This document shows positions 4,733 to 5,563 of a stretch of 5,563 nt of DNA, one piece after another. Under the pieces are notes generated by a model. That model saw only the letters and a program-made list of their open reading frames with translations. It was not told the DNA's origin and did no database searches. Position 1 is the first letter of the stretch. Every line of letters begins with the position of its first letter. Position numbers and translations under genes: made by a program. Source of the DNA: Rickettsiales bacterium (GTDB lineage Bacteria; Pseudomonadota; Alphaproteobacteria; Rickettsiales; UBA1997); assembly GCA_947441695.1 (NCBI GenBank), contig CANEUK010000101.1, forward strand, positions 1 through 5,563, written 5' to 3'.

Positions 4733-5563
4733 ATGAAAAAAAATCCATATCAGTCAGGAAATCAAAGAACTCCATATCGGTCAGGAAATCAATATCAGCG
4801 AGGAAATTCAAGTTCGTTAACAAATTCAGCTTTCTCAACATACTCAACCGAACAACAAATAAATAATCTAAAACATAACGCCGCGGCACTTGCTGGAGAG
4901 TTGAACAAACTGGCAAAACAAGAAAACTTATCAGAAAAACAAAAAAATCAAATCAGATTATCTATCGAAGAAAAAGCGGTTGAGTTTATGCCATCAATGA
5001 GAGATAGACAATTCGGAAATTTTATTAATGGCTGTAGAAATTTTATTAAAAAACAAAATCTGAGTCCTGATATTATCGATGCTTTTAAATACGGCATTGG
5101 AAAAAACCTAAATAATTTTGACCCAATTTCTCTAAGTCTAGTTCTTAACGGCTTGGCGCAAATGGGTTTTGTAAAAAGTGATTTAGGAATTGACCCAAGA
5201 GATTTGAAAACTGCAATTAATGGAAATCTGACTAATGCCGATCCCCAACATTTAGCCAACACTTTAAACGGCTTGGCGAAAATGGGTTTTGAAAAAAGTG
5301 AGTTAGGAATTGACCAAAGAGCTTTGGAAACTGCAATTAATCAAAATCTGACTAATGCCGATCCCCAAGAATTATCCAACACTTTAAACGGCTTGGCGAA
5401 AATGGGTTTTGAAAAAAGTGATTTAGAAATTAACCCAAGAGATTTGAAAACTGCAATTAATCAAAATCTGACTAATGCCAATCCCCAACATTTAGCCAAT
5501 ACTTTAAACGGCTTGGCGAAAATGGGTTTTGAAAAAGGTGAGTTAGGAAATGACCAAGAAAAA
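4733..5563 (+). CDS. Tandem 40-residue helical repeat protein, OPR/DUF1601-like (3' end beyond window)
   Basis: An open frame of 277 codons with no stop before the window end; I do not recognise it as a named gene. Residues 1-28 are basic and rich in Asn, Gln, Ser and Gly, with the motif PYQSGNQ repeated as PYRSGNQ and YQRGN. Residues about 37-138 are charged and helical, ending in a degenerate repeat (about 99-138). From residue 139 come 40-residue units (139-178, 179-218, 219-258, then partial) with two predicted helices: one around RALETAINQNL and one around DPQELSNTLNGLAKMGF. The phrase (D/S)PQ.LANTL..LAK(L/M)G resembles octotricopeptide, FASTK/RAP-associated and DUF1601 (Coxiella) repeats, helical solenoids that in organelles bind RNA. 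No signal peptide or membrane segment is visible. Possible roles are RNA binding or a host-directed effector; both are inference. The start is the first ATG, with no Shine-Dalgarno. Confidence 0.75.
   Translation, partial: MKKNPYQSGNQRTPYRSGNQYQRGNSSSLTNSAFSTYSTEQQINNLKHNAAALAGELNKLAKQENLSEKQKNQIRLSIEEKAVEFMPSMRDRQFGNFINGCRNFIKKQNLSPDIIDAFKYGIGKNLNNFDPISLSLVLNGLAQMGFVKSDLGIDPRDLKTAINGNLTNADPQHLANTLNGLAKMGFEKSELGIDQRALETAINQNLTNADPQELSNTLNGLAKMGFEKSDLEINPRDLKTAINQNLTNANPQHLANTLNGLAKMGFEKGELGNDQEK
4745..4807 (+). repeat. Short direct repeats in the N-terminal coding region
   Basis: Two 21-base copies (4745-4765 and 4772-4792) differ at one base, A or G in CCATATCRGTCAGG, with a period of 27 bases (9 codons). 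A shorter third copy, TATCAGCGAGGAAAT, lies at 4793-4807. They keep the reading frame and encode PYQSGNQ, PYRSGNQ and YQRGN. Slipped-strand or duplication growth of a low-complexity N-terminus is the simplest explanation. Confidence 0.8.
5147..5563 (+). repeat. 120-base in-frame tandem repeats
   Basis: Units begin with AACGGCTTGGCG at 5147, 5267, 5387 and 5507, exactly 120 bases (40 codons) apart; the fourth is cut by the window end. By hand comparison, units 1 and 3 differ at 8 positions, while units 1 and 2 and units 2 and 3 each differ at 11. Units 1 and 3 share the CCAAGAGATTTG and CAACATTTAGCC variants; unit 4 shares GAGTTAGGA with unit 2. This suggests duplication of a two-unit (240-base) block. 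A diverged earlier unit at protein level occupies about 5027-5146. Confidence 0.93.

Noticed and set aside
4948..5262. Minus-strand open frame of 104 codons opposite the repeat protein
   Set aside because: The plus frame is longer, has a repeat unit exactly divisible by three and protein-level structure; the minus frame shows none.
5147..5563. Regular repeats considered as a CRISPR array or noncoding satellite
   Set aside because: The period is 120 bases with no distinct spacers, the units stay in one open frame of 277 codons, and the differences fall in codons of a plausible helical repeat.

Overview
The window is AT-rich and tightly packed. It carries the front part of an ISC iron-sulfur cluster assembly operon, with ribosomal protein S1 facing away from it on the left and the start of a tandem-repeat protein on the right. 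The gene order iscR, cysteine desulfurase paralogue, iscS, iscU, iscA, hscB, with two desulfurases side by side, is the arrangement I associate with Rickettsiales-type Alphaproteobacteria. The low GC content, near absence of Shine-Dalgarno sequences and a eukaryote-like helical repeat protein suggest an obligate or host-associated intracellular alphaproteobacterium. That placement is an inference; no rRNA or species marker is present.

Layout. Positions 1-256 (minus) hold the N-terminal 85 codons of rpsA. Positions 257-574 are a divergent intergenic region of about 320 bases with a possible rpsA promoter and, near iscR, a 17-base palindrome that fits an IscR type 1 operator. Positions 575-4644 (plus) are the isc operon. 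Its genes overlap or sit 1-3 bases apart, except for a 96-base gap before iscU that holds several competing inverted repeats. Positions 4645-4732 are a short spacer with a weak promoter candidate. From 4733 to the window end runs an open, 3'-truncated gene whose product has a low-complexity basic N-terminus followed by 40-residue helical repeats, encoded by near-identical 120-base DNA units.

How the genes work together. IscR senses cluster status and probably represses its own operon through the palindrome. IscS, and perhaps the paralogue, take sulfur from cysteine and pass it to the scaffold IscU. IscA is an A-type carrier. HscB is the J-domain co-chaperone that brings loaded IscU to HscA. 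All key catalytic and ligand residues are present in each protein. hscA and fdx, which usually follow hscB, are not in the window; the repeat-protein gene occupies the place where hscA would be expected.

The parts least explained by known biology are the repeat protein, which resembles octotricopeptide (OPR), FASTK/RAP-associated or DUF1601 repeats and shows an alternating A-B-A-B unit pattern with mostly amino-acid-changing differences, and the palindromic element between iscS and iscU.
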